From positions 1 to 64,000 of the forward strand of contig JBBRPH010000007.1 of assembly GCA_038228295.1 (NCBI GenBank): a stretch of DNA of 64,000 nt, given 5' to 3'. This document shows, one piece after another, positions 52,102-59,970 of the stretch. The DNA comes from JAICKM01 sp038228295. Its GTDB lineage: Bacteria; Chloroflexota; Chloroflexia; QHBQ01; JAICKM01. Position 1 is the stretch's first letter. The number at the start of each line of letters is the position of its first letter. The translations under genes were made by a program, and so were the position numbers. The notes beneath the pieces were generated by a model. The model saw only the letters and a list, made by a program, of their open reading frames with translations, ran no database searches and was not told the DNA's origin.

Positions 52102-53346
52102 GTGGGCAACATCATCTTCGCCGTGCTGATTTTTGCGATAGTGGTCGTACTCCTGATGGGTTTAGTCAGGAGCATCAAGATCCAGCACGAAGGCAAGGTC
52201 GGAGTCGTGGAGGCCTGGGGCCGCTTTTCGCGCGTGCTGGCCCCCGGTCGCTTCATCCTCTGGCCGTGGGAGCGCGTTGTCGGCGAACTGCCGCTGCAAA
52301 TGTTCGAGTGGGAAACCAAGCCGCAAAAACTGATGTTGCGCGGTGGCTCGCCGATGACCCTCGCGGCAGTCATCTACTACCAGATCGAACACGCCCATAA
52401 AACCGCCGGGGCACCCCGTCCGCCACGCATCATTGGCACCACCCCGGCGCCGGTCGGCAATAGCCTAGCCAACCATACCCCGACGCCCGCAGTCACCCAC
52501 AGCAGCCACAGCCGCGCCGGCCTGGGCATCGATTCGCTGGAGCCGGCGGCGCACACCGGGGCGCAACGCCGCGCCGGCACACCCACCGCCACGGTGCGCC
52601 AAACCGGGGTGATGCTCCTGAACCGTGTGACCGGGCGTGGCGGTGGGCAATTAGATGTGACCCATGCGGTTTATCGCGCCAAGTATGTCGTCCACGACTG
52701 GCAAGAGGCCACGCACAAAGAAGCGGTCGCCGTGTTGCAGCACGTCTTTTCGCGCATCAGTGTGGCCGAAGACATTAACGGCGATATTAACTGGCAGGAG
52801 ACGTTGGGCCGGCGTGTGGCCGATCACTTGAACGAAAAGACTGAACAGTGGGGCGTACATATCATTGATGTAACGTTCAAAGATCCGGCGCTATCCGAAA
52901 TGACGCTGATGAACCTGAATGCCGAAGCGCGCACCGACCGCGAAGGTCGCGTCCGCACTAAAGAAGCCGAGAGCTATCGCCGCGTAGCCGAAATCTTGGG
53001 CCTCAACCCCGCCGATCTGTTGCGCTGGCGCGAAGTAGAGATCATGCGTGAACTGTCGAAGTCGCAACCGCGCGTTATGTTTAGCACCGGCATGGCCGGC
53101 ATGAGTGGGGGACGGCCTGCCGACGCGACGATGCAGCCGCTTTCCCCGCAGAACCCGGTCATACCACTGCTGGCGAGCGACGGCAGCCAATCTGCGGTAC
53201 CTGCTATGCCACTGAACGGCTATCTGGGCAACGAACCGCCGACCCCCGCCCTTTCCGCTAACATGATGGCCGCCGGACAAACTGTGGTATCGCCTACCGC
53301 CGGCAGCATGGTCGCCCCCAGCATCCGCAGTGCGGATCAGCAGTAG
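52102..53346 (+). CDS. SPFH/band-7 family membrane protein with a disordered insert
   Basis: The 414-residue protein has an N-terminal membrane helix (about 3-22), then an SPFH domain: KIQHEGKVGVVEAWGRFSRVLAPGRFILWPWERV (about 26-59) and LRGGSPMTLAAVIYYQIE (about 77-94). The domain resumes with YRAKYVVHDWQEATHKEAVAVLQHVFSRISVAEDINGDINWQETLGRRV (about 195-243). Between them lies a low-complexity insert of about 90 residues rich in Pro, Thr, His and Gly (TPTPAVTHSSHSRAG...). The C-terminus is also disordered. SPFH proteins form membrane scaffolds such as flotillin cages. The start is GTG at 52102, with GGGAGG eight bases upstream. Confidence 0.75.
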   Translation: MGNIIFAVLIFAIVVVLLMGLVRSIKIQHEGKVGVVEAWGRFSRVLAPGRFILWPWERVVGELPLQMFEWETKPQKLMLRGGSPMTLAAVIYYQIEHAHKTAGAPRPPRIIGTTPAPVGNSLANHTPTPAVTHSSHSRAGLGIDSLEPAAHTGAQRRAGTPTATVRQTGVMLLNRVTGRGGGQLDVTHAVYRAKYVVHDWQEATHKEAVAVLQHVFSRISVAEDINGDINWQETLGRRVADHLNEKTEQWGVHIIDVTFKDPALSEMTLMNLNAEARTDREGRVRTKEAESYRRVAEILGLNPADLLRWREVEIMRELSKSQPRVMFSTGMAGMSGGRPADATMQPLSPQNPVIPLLASDGSQSAVPAMPLNGYLGNEPPTPALSANMMAAGQTVVSPTAGSMVAPSIRSADQQ

Positions 53347-53402
53347 TTGTAATACCTTATACGCGCTGCGTGGTGCGTGTTGACTGAAAGGACCCCATAG
53401 CT

Positions 53403-54338
53403 ATGCCACTCGATCCGCAGGCTCAGTCATATCTGGATCAGGTAGCCGCCCTCAACACGCCGGCGTTGCATACGCTCCCGCCGCATGTGGTACGGCAAGG
53501 CATGAAAGCTAGGCTGGAGTTGCTCGGCGCACCGGAATCCGTGGCCCGTATCGAAAATCGGACTATCCCCGGCCCAGCAGGAGAGATCCCACTGCGCCTT
53601 TACTGGCCGGAGAGGTTAGGACCGCTGCCCATCCTGGTTTTCTTTCACGGCGGCGGTTGGGTGATCGGCGACCTGGATACCCACGATGTCCTTTGTCGCA
53701 GCCTGACCAACGGGGCCGCCTGCCTGGTGGTCTCAGTGGACTACCGCCTTGCCCCCGAAGCCAAGTTTCCGGCGGCTCCACAGGATTGCTATGCCGCGAC
53801 GGTCTGGGTGGCCGCGCACGCAGCGGAGTTGCAAGGTGACGCGGCACGCATCGCGGTGGGCGGCGACAGCGCCGGCGGCAATCTGGCAGCGGTGGTGTCA
53901 CAAATGGCGCAGGAACAGGGCGGACCGCCCTTAGTCTTCCAGTTGCTCATCTACCCGGCCACCGATTTCACTGCCGACAACGCCGCGCTCAGCGAAAACG
54001 GCAGCGGCTACGGCCTGACAAGCGACGATATGCACTGGTTCGGCAACCATTATCTGACCACTCCTGCGGAAGGCACCCACCCCCTCGCATCGCCGCACTT
54101 GGCGGCCGTCGTGCATGATCTACCCCCGGCGCTGGTTATTACCGCCGAGTTTGACCCGCTGCGCGACGAAGGCGAAGCCTACGGCCGGCGGCTCCAGCAG
54201 GCCGGGGTGCCGGTCACGATCTCCCGCTACCCCGGCATGATCCATGGCTTCCTCTCGCTGGCGGCCTTCATGGACCAGGGTCGGCAGGGCATCGCTGAGA
54301 GTTGTGCGGCTCTGCGTGCCGCTTTTACCGCAGCGTAA
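53403..54338 (+). CDS. Alpha/beta hydrolase, hormone-sensitive-lipase type
   Basis: The 311-residue esterase has the HSL-family oxyanion motif HGGGW (about 82-86), nucleophile GDSAGG (Ser about 155), acid in EFDPLRDEGE (Asp about 251) and His in MIHGFLS (about 281), so the triad appears complete. Members hydrolyse short acyl esters. It is probably cytoplasmic, since no signal peptide is present. ATG 53403 is preceded by AAAGGACC. Its stop codon lies in a CGTAAAG-CGTGCAA-CGTACAA-CGTGAAA tract. Confidence 0.9.
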   Translation: MPLDPQAQSYLDQVAALNTPALHTLPPHVVRQGMKARLELLGAPESVARIENRTIPGPAGEIPLRLYWPERLGPLPILVFFHGGGWVIGDLDTHDVLCRSLTNGAACLVVSVDYRLAPEAKFPAAPQDCYAATVWVAAHAAELQGDAARIAVGGDSAGGNLAAVVSQMAQEQGGPPLVFQLLIYPATDFTADNAALSENGSGYGLTSDDMHWFGNHYLTTPAEGTHPLASPHLAAVVHDLPPALVITAEFDPLRDEGEAYGRRLQQAGVPVTISRYPGMIHGFLSLAAFMDQGRQGIAESCAALRAAFTAA

Positions 54339-54531
54339 AGCGTGCAACGTACAACGTGAAAACCTTGCGGTCTTTATGATATGCCTGCCGCTGTTACTGT
54401 GTGCCGAAGAGCACTATCTAGTGGCTTGGCGATGGATTGGTTATAAGTACCCGCTGTAAACGAAACAATGAACACTCTCCCTCTCGCAACACACGTGGCA
54501 CTGCACACTGCACGCTTCACGTTTCACGTAT
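54334..54531 (+). repeat. Heptamer tracts bounding the hydrolase-tilS gap
   Basis: CGTAAAG-CGTGCAA-CGTACAA-CGTGAAA (about 54335-54362) holds the hydrolase stop. CACTGCA-CACTGCA-CGCTTCA-CGTTTCA-CGTATGA (about 54499-54533) runs into the tilS ATG. Confidence 0.8.
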
Positions 54532-56050
54532 GATCCCCGACCTACGCGCCGCCCTAGAACAGCTAGGGCCGGGAACGCTCGTCGTCGGTGTGTCGGGCGG
54601 CGCCGATTCGCTGGCCCTGCTGCACGCGTTGCGGGCCGTGGCCCCGGCGGCTGGGGTGGCCCTGCACGTCGCCCACTTGGATCACGAGATGCGCGGAGCA
54701 GCAGGAGCGGCGGACGCGGCCTGGGTGGCCGCGCAAGCTGCTGCCTGGAGGCTGCCCTGCACGGTGCGGCGCGCCGATGTGCCTGCCCATGCGCAGCAGG
54801 CGGGGCGCTCGCCGGAAGACGCGGCGCGGGCGGTGCGCTACACGTTTTTGGCCGGTGTGGCCGAACTGACCGGCGCGCACGCCGTAGCTGTAGCCCACCA
54901 CGCCGACGACCAAGCTGAGACCGTGCTAGCCCACCTGCTACGCGGTGCGGGCTTGCCGGGACTGGCCGGAATGGCGGCCTGGGCACCGCTGCCGCTCCCA
55001 CCCGAAGCCCCTACCCTGGCCGCCCTGCTAGACTTGTCCTTACCCGTCGTGCCGCCGACACTACTACGACCCTGGCTGGGTGTGCAACGCGCCGACATCG
55101 TCGCCTACTGTGCGGCACATGGCTTGATCCCACGCGAGGATGCCGGTAATAGCGATCCCGTCCATACCCGCAACTATCTGCGTCACACTGTCCTGCCGCT
55201 GCTCAACGCGGCCTACCCCGGTGTGGCACGGCGCTTGGCAGCGGCGGCTGAAATGTTTGCCGAGGAAAACGCGCTGCTGGAAGCCGCGCTGGACTGCGCC
55301 TGGCCGGAATTGGCCGACGCGTCGCCAGGCGTGGTGCGATTCAACCGGGCCGTATTGGCAACCCTGCCGCCCGCGCTGGGCCGCCGCGCCATCCGACGGG
55401 CGGTGGCCCTGATCGCCGGTAGCACGCAGGGGTTGGAGGCCACCCACTTGGCCGCCGCGTGGACCCTGTTGGGGCCGACGGGCCGCACCGGAGCCACGCT
55501 ACAGCTGCCAGGCGGGCTGCGCCTCCAGCGGGAGCGCGATGTGGGTGTGCTGATGCACCTGGATACGCCGGTCGTTGACCCGCGCCGCCCCCAGATCGAA
55601 CCCGACACGCTCCAACCACTGCCGGCTGAGGGCACACTACGGATCGGTGGCTACCTACTACAGATTGAACGCCGGTCCGCGAGCACTGTAGATGTGACGA
55701 CATTGGGCGGGAACCCTTGGACTGCCGTATTTGATGCCCAAGCACTGGACACACTCGGCCCCCTTGTCTTGCGAACACGACGGCCCGGCGACCGGTTGGC
55801 GCCGTTTGGTGCGGGCGGCCACACACGCAAACTCCAGGATCTGCTGGTAGACGCCGGGGTGCCGCGTAGCGCCCGCGCCGGCTTACCATTGCTGGCCGTG
55901 GCTGATGGGCCGGTACTCTGGGTGCCCGGCCCTGGTGGGCGACGTAGCTTGCACGCGCCGTTTACTCCGACCGGTGGTGACGTGGTGGTGTTTCGCTTTA
56001 TACCCACACCGACTGCGTATCAACCCGCCGCGCCAATCGTTGACGAATAA
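54530..56050 (+). CDS. tilS: TilS, tRNA(Ile)-lysidine synthetase
   Basis: The 506-residue enzyme attaches lysine to C34 of tRNA-Ile(CAU), changing its identity to AUA decoding. It has the PP-loop VSGGADS (21-27), HVAHLDHEMRG, SPEDAARAVRYTFLAGVAE, AVAHHADDQAETVLAHLLRG and PREDAGNSDPVHTRNYLRHTVLPLL, then the TilS-type C-terminal domain (about 385-500) with RTRRPGDRLAPFGAGGHTRKLQDLLVDAGVPRSAR. ATG 54530 gives the canonical start and lies at the end of a heptamer tract, with no Shine-Dalgarno. The open frame extends to 54437 through repeat sequence. Confidence 0.95.
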   Translation: MIPDLRAALEQLGPGTLVVGVSGGADSLALLHALRAVAPAAGVALHVAHLDHEMRGAAGAADAAWVAAQAAAWRLPCTVRRADVPAHAQQAGRSPEDAARAVRYTFLAGVAELTGAHAVAVAHHADDQAETVLAHLLRGAGLPGLAGMAAWAPLPLPPEAPTLAALLDLSLPVVPPTLLRPWLGVQRADIVAYCAAHGLIPREDAGNSDPVHTRNYLRHTVLPLLNAAYPGVARRLAAAAEMFAEENALLEAALDCAWPELADASPGVVRFNRAVLATLPPALGRRAIRRAVALIAGSTQGLEATHLAAAWTLLGPTGRTGATLQLPGGLRLQRERDVGVLMHLDTPVVDPRRPQIEPDTLQPLPAEGTLRIGGYLLQIERRSASTVDVTTLGGNPWTAVFDAQALDTLGPLVLRTRRPGDRLAPFGAGGHTRKLQDLLVDAGVPRSARAGLPLLAVADGPVLWVPGPGGRRSLHAPFTPTGGDVVVFRFIPTPTAYQPAAPIVDE

Positions 56051-56078
56051 TGAAGCCGACAAGCATGGCAAGCAGTGC

Positions 56079-56115
56079 CGCGACAACCGACAACCGACGA
56101 CGGGCGACTAACGGA
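56079..56115 (+). repeat. CGACAAC-type heptamer tract before hpt
   Basis: CGACAAC-CGACAAC-CGACGAC-GGGCGAC-TAACGGA fills the gap between tilS and hpt, and its last unit carries the CGGAG ribosome site of hpt. Confidence 0.8.
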
Positions 56116-56122
56116 GACCTCT

Positions 56123-56677
56123 ATGTGGTATGACACGAGCATTGAACGGATCTTAATCCCGGCGGAGCAGTTGCAAAACAAAATCGCGGAACTGGGCGCG
56201 CAGATCACACACGATTATCACGGCAAGGATCTGTTGCTGGTGGGCGTGCTGCGCGGCGCGCTGATGTTTATCGTGGACCTAGCGCGGGCCATTGATCTGC
56301 CTGTGGAACTCGACTTTATGGCGATCTCGTCCTACGGCGCAGCCACCGAAACCAGCGGGGTGGTCCGCATCCTCAAAGACCTCGACACGACTATCGAAGG
56401 TCGCCACCTGCTAATTGTCGAAGACATCATTGACAGCGGGCTGACGCTCAATTATATTGTAGAACACCTACGAAATCGCAATCCGGCCAGCTTGCGGATC
56501 TGTTCGCTCCTCAGCAAACCGGCGCGGCGGCGAATGACGGTGCCGATTGACTACTACGGCTTCGACATTCCGGACGAGTTTGTCGTCGGCTACGGCCTGG
56601 ACTTTCGCCAGCAGTATCGCAACCTGCCGTTTGTCGGAGTGTTGAAGCCGGAGACCTACGGCGGGGGCGGTTTATAA
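56123..56677 (+). CDS. hpt: Hypoxanthine phosphoribosyltransferase
   Basis: The 184-residue purine-salvage enzyme joins hypoxanthine or guanine to PRPP. It has LLLVGVLRGALMFIVDLARAI (about 36-56), the flexible loop near SSYGAATETSGVVRI, the PRPP-binding motif VEDIIDSGLTL (about 99-109), SLLSKPARR and DEFVVGYGLDFRQQYRNLPFVGVL. ATG 56123 has CGGAGA about six bases upstream; the longer frame to 56075 is repeat-coded. The tilS-hpt-ftsH order is conserved widely among bacteria. Confidence 0.96.
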   Translation: MWYDTSIERILIPAEQLQNKIAELGAQITHDYHGKDLLLVGVLRGALMFIVDLARAIDLPVELDFMAISSYGAATETSGVVRILKDLDTTIEGRHLLIVEDIIDSGLTLNYIVEHLRNRNPASLRICSLLSKPARRRMTVPIDYYGFDIPDEFVVGYGLDFRQQYRNLPFVGVLKPETYGGGGL

Positions 56678-56872
56678 CGGCCGCAGACTGCAGCCATTCT
56701 CGTAGCCGACAGTCAATCCAGCGCCGCCGGGCCTACGTATCAATATACAGAGACAGAAAATCGTGTAGGCTCGCATCGCTTAAGCAAAGCGCCGGCAGCC
56801 GGCAGTGCGCTCCCCGCCCGGTCCTTACCGGCGCGACCCGCATTCACATTCACCTAATTTTGGAGGAGATTC

Positions 56873-58843
56873 ATGGGAGACAATAAGTGGCTCCGCAACA
56901 GTTTCGTGTACGTCATCATTATGGCGGCCGTGCTGGTGTTGTTGTTCGCCTTCCTGGGCCGGACGGACGGCACTAAGGCGATTCCCATCAACGTGTTGGC
57001 GCAGCAGATTAACCTGGGGCAAGTGCTAAGTCTGAAAATCCCGGAAGACGGCAATCAGGTGCAAGTCACCTATAAGCCGGATGCAAAACTACCGCCGGCG
57101 ACGGTCAACAAGGAAGCGGGCAAGTCGCTGGTCGAGCAGTTGACCGCGCTGAAAGTGACCGGCGATCAGTTGCAGGCCGTGCAGATCACGGTTGATCCGG
57201 GCAGCCAGTGGGGGCCGGTGTTGAATAGCCTAACCTTCCTGCTGCCGATGGTATTCCTGGTTGGTGTGTTCGTCTTTATGATGCGCCAAGCTCAGGGTAG
57301 TAACAATCAGGCCATGTCGTTCGGCAAGAGCCGGGCGCGCCTGTTCACCGGCAACAAGCCGACCATCACCTTCAGCGATGTGGCGGGGGTGGAAGAGGCG
57401 AAACAGGAACTCGCCGAAGTGGTCGAGTTCCTCAAATACCCCGATAAGTTCGCTGCGTTGGGTGCCCGTATCCCACGTGGGGTGCTGCTGGTCGGGCCTC
57501 CGGGCACCGGCAAGACGCTGCTGGCGCGGGCTGTGGCCGGGGAGGCAGGTGTGCCTTTCTTCTCCATCAGCGGCTCGGAGTTTGTGGAAATGTTCGTCGG
57601 CGTGGGTGCCAGCCGCGTGCGTGACCTGTTTGATCAGGCCAAGCGCAACGCTCCCTGCATCATCTTCGTGGACGAAATTGATGCCGTCGGTCGCCAGCGC
57701 GGCGCGGGCCTCGGTGGATCGCATGACGAGCGCGAGCAGACCTTGAACCAGATTCTGGTCGAGATGGACGGCTTCGACAGCCAGACCAACATCATCGTCG
57801 TCGCGGCTACCAACCGACCTGACGTGCTGGACCCGGCGCTGCTGCGCCCCGGCCGCTTCGACCGCCAGGTCGTCCTCGACCGCCCGGACATCAAGGGCCG
57901 CATGGCCGTTTTGCAGGTCCACAGCCGGGGCAAACCACTAGAGAAGGGCGTGTCGCTGGAAACGCTTGCCAAGCAAACACCCGGCTTCTCTGGGGCCGAC
58001 CTGGAGAACTTGGTCAACGAGGCAGCGATCTTGGCCGCACGGCGCAACCGCAAGACCATTAGTATGAACGAATTGGAAGAGGCGATTGATCGCGTCATCG
58101 CCGGGCCGGAGCGCAAGAGCCGCATCATCACGGACCGCGAGAAGGCGATCACGGCCTACCACGAAGTGGGCCACGCTATCGTCGCCCGAATGCTGGCCCA
58201 TGTAGACCCGGTGCATAAGATCAGTATCATCGCCCGCGGCATGATGGGTGGCTACACGCGCATCTTGCCCGGCGAAGATCGCTATATGTGGACCAAGAGC
58301 CAGTTCAAGGACAATATGGCCTTTGCCCTCGGCGGTCATGTGTCCGAAGAATTGATCTTCAACGAACTGACCACCGGCCCGTCGAACGACATCGAGCGCA
58401 TCACCGATATGGCGCGCCGCATGATCACGCAGTACGGCATGAGCAAGAAGCTGGGGCCGCTGGCCTTCGGCCACAAGGAAGAACTGGTCTTCCTGGGCCG
58501 CGAGATCAGCGAGCAGCGCAACTACTCCGACGAGATCGCCTTCGAGATCGACAAGGAAGTGCGCGCCCTGGTGGACGAAGCCTATCAGCGGGCCAAAGAG
58601 ATCCTGACCACGCACAAGGACAAGCTGATCGAGATCAGCGAACTGCTGATTGAGCGCGAGACGTTGGAAGGCGAGGATTTCGAGGCGCTGTTCGAGAATA
58701 TCCCGCGCCCGGAACCGCGAGTGTTCGGTCCGACGTTCGCCAAACCAGCCTTGCCGGCCACGCCGCGCCCCATCACCGGTACGCCGGGTCTCCAGGGCGC
58801 ACCAGGGGTCGCCTCGATGCAGCATGATGAGCCGCTAGGGTAA
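56873..58843 (+). CDS. ftsH: FtsH, membrane AAA+ zinc protease
   Basis: The 656-residue protease has two membrane helices (about 12-30 and 119-140) around an outside domain, then the AAA module: Walker A GPPGTGKT (209-216), Walker B IIFVDEIDAVGRQRG (about 263), second region of homology VAATNRPDVLDPALLRPGRFDRQV. The M41 peptidase has HEVGH at about 429-433 and the later Asp in ERITDMARRMI (about 508). It degrades misfolded membrane proteins and selected regulators. The C-terminus has a Pro-rich extension (about 620-656). GGAGGAG precedes ATG 56873. It follows hpt after 195 bases and ends at a very strong terminator. Confidence 0.97.
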   Translation: MGDNKWLRNSFVYVIIMAAVLVLLFAFLGRTDGTKAIPINVLAQQINLGQVLSLKIPEDGNQVQVTYKPDAKLPPATVNKEAGKSLVEQLTALKVTGDQLQAVQITVDPGSQWGPVLNSLTFLLPMVFLVGVFVFMMRQAQGSNNQAMSFGKSRARLFTGNKPTITFSDVAGVEEAKQELAEVVEFLKYPDKFAALGARIPRGVLLVGPPGTGKTLLARAVAGEAGVPFFSISGSEFVEMFVGVGASRVRDLFDQAKRNAPCIIFVDEIDAVGRQRGAGLGGSHDEREQTLNQILVEMDGFDSQTNIIVVAATNRPDVLDPALLRPGRFDRQVVLDRPDIKGRMAVLQVHSRGKPLEKGVSLETLAKQTPGFSGADLENLVNEAAILAARRNRKTISMNELEEAIDRVIAGPERKSRIITDREKAITAYHEVGHAIVARMLAHVDPVHKISIIARGMMGGYTRILPGEDRYMWTKSQFKDNMAFALGGHVSEELIFNELTTGPSNDIERITDMARRMITQYGMSKKLGPLAFGHKEELVFLGREISEQRNYSDEIAFEIDKEVRALVDEAYQRAKEILTTHKDKLIEISELLIERETLEGEDFEALFENIPRPEPRVFGPTFAKPALPATPRPITGTPGLQGAPGVASMQHDEPLG

Positions 58844-58884
58844 GGCTGAAAACGCACAGTTGAAAATACTTCGGTTTAGCGCGT

Positions 58885-58934
58885 GAGTACAAACAGGGCG
58901 CGATCTCTAGAGATCGCGCCCTGTTGTTGTACTC
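58885..58934 (+). terminator. Terminator of ftsH, 24-bp stem
   Basis: GAGTACAA (58885-58892) and TTGTACTC (58927-58934) flank a 32-base perfect palindrome (58893-58924, centre CTCTAGAG), with a two-base bulge. Confidence 0.85.
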
Positions 58935-59077
58935 AAAACCCCACCTCTTTCCTGCGTAGAAAAGCAGTGGGGGTTAGCTCCTTGCCGGGAGCAGGCAATA
59001 TGGTACAATAGGCGCACCGGCGGCGGGCGGGTTGGTCACTCCGGCGCAGGGCTATATGGGACAAAGAGGGTGTGGGC

Positions 59078-59851
59078 TTGATTCAGATCGTGACCTATCA
59101 CGCAGACGTAGGACTGGCCGGCCGCCTAACTGCGGCCGAAGCCTGGCAGGCGCGCTTGGCGGCAGCGGGCGCATTCAGCGCGAACGCGGCGGCGGATGCG
59201 GCGTTGCGCGCGGCGTTCATCTATCATAGCGCACGGATGCAAGGCAACACGATGACCCCCACCGAAGTTGCCACAGCGCAGGCGCACGATACGGTGCCGG
59301 GCAAAACTCCTGCCGAACACCAAGAGATCCGCAACCTCGGCCTGGGACTCAGCTATATCGAGATGCTGGCGGGCGGCGAAATGCCGCTGACCGAGCGGCT
59401 GGTGCGCGTCTTACACGCGCTCGTGATGCGCCACCTGACAGACGATGATGAACGATCGGGCAGCTATCGCACCGATGACCTCGCCTATCTCAGCTATCCG
59501 GTGCCGCCGGCCGCCGAGGTAGTGGCCGCGATGGGCAGCTTTGGCCGCCGGCTAACCCTCAAGCCCGATTCGTCGGAATATCTCCCCAGCCCCATCTTGC
59601 GGGCCACCTACGCCCACACACGAATGCTGACCATCCACCCCTTTGTCAACGGCAACGGGCGCACAGCGCGCTTGCTGCTGAACCTACTGCTGGGCCGGGC
59701 CGGCTATCCAACTATCGCGCTCGATAGCGCCGCCTATCCGACCTACCTGCATGGTCTGAGCGAGGCGGGACGCAGCGGCGATCTCACCCCCATCTTGGGC
59801 CTGGTGCTCGACGCAGTGGAGCGCAGCCTGACCGCCTACACAGCGCAGTAA
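59078..59851 (+). CDS. Fic-domain protein with altered inhibitory and metal residues
   Basis: The 257-residue protein has the Fic fold with motif HPFVNGNGRTAR at about 187-198 and upstream helix YIEMLAGGEMPLTERLVRVLHALVM. Fic proteins AMPylate or otherwise modify target proteins. Two departures are seen. The canonical HPFx(D/E)GN(G/K)R acidic residue that binds Mg is Asn here. The N-terminal inhibitory motif (S/T)xxxE(G/N) appears as SARMQGN (about 51-57), with Gln for the inhibitory Glu. The catalytic His is kept. TTG 59078 is preferred, with GAGGG seven bases upstream; GTG 59072 is only one base from that site. A TACAAT near 59004 may be the -10. There is no antitoxin gene beside it. Confidence 0.8.
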   Translation: MIQIVTYHADVGLAGRLTAAEAWQARLAAAGAFSANAAADAALRAAFIYHSARMQGNTMTPTEVATAQAHDTVPGKTPAEHQEIRNLGLGLSYIEMLAGGEMPLTERLVRVLHALVMRHLTDDDERSGSYRTDDLAYLSYPVPPAAEVVAAMGSFGRRLTLKPDSSEYLPSPILRATYAHTRMLTIHPFVNGNGRTARLLLNLLLGRAGYPTIALDSAAYPTYLHGLSEAGRSGDLTPILGLVLDAVERSLTAYTAQ

Positions 59852-59895
59852 AGGACGGGACATCGCTTACGACTACGACCGGCGGCCGTCCCCAC

Positions 59896-59949
59896 ACAAG
59901 CACAAACGCGCGAGTTTCTTTTCAGTGAAACCCGCGCGTTTGTGCTTGT
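59896..59949. terminator. Bidirectional terminator, 17-bp stem
   Basis: ACAAGCACAAACGCGCG (59896-59912) pairs perfectly with CGCGCGTTTGTGCTTGT (59933-59949), with an inner GTTTC/GAAAC pairing. It lies between the convergent fic and DUF3352 genes. Confidence 0.88.
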
Positions 59950-59970
59950 AGACTGTGAACCGGTCCGGCG

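Noticed and set aside
54437..54529. N-terminal extension of TilS
   Set aside because: Coded by gap and heptamer sequence; TilS proteins start near the ATG at 54530.
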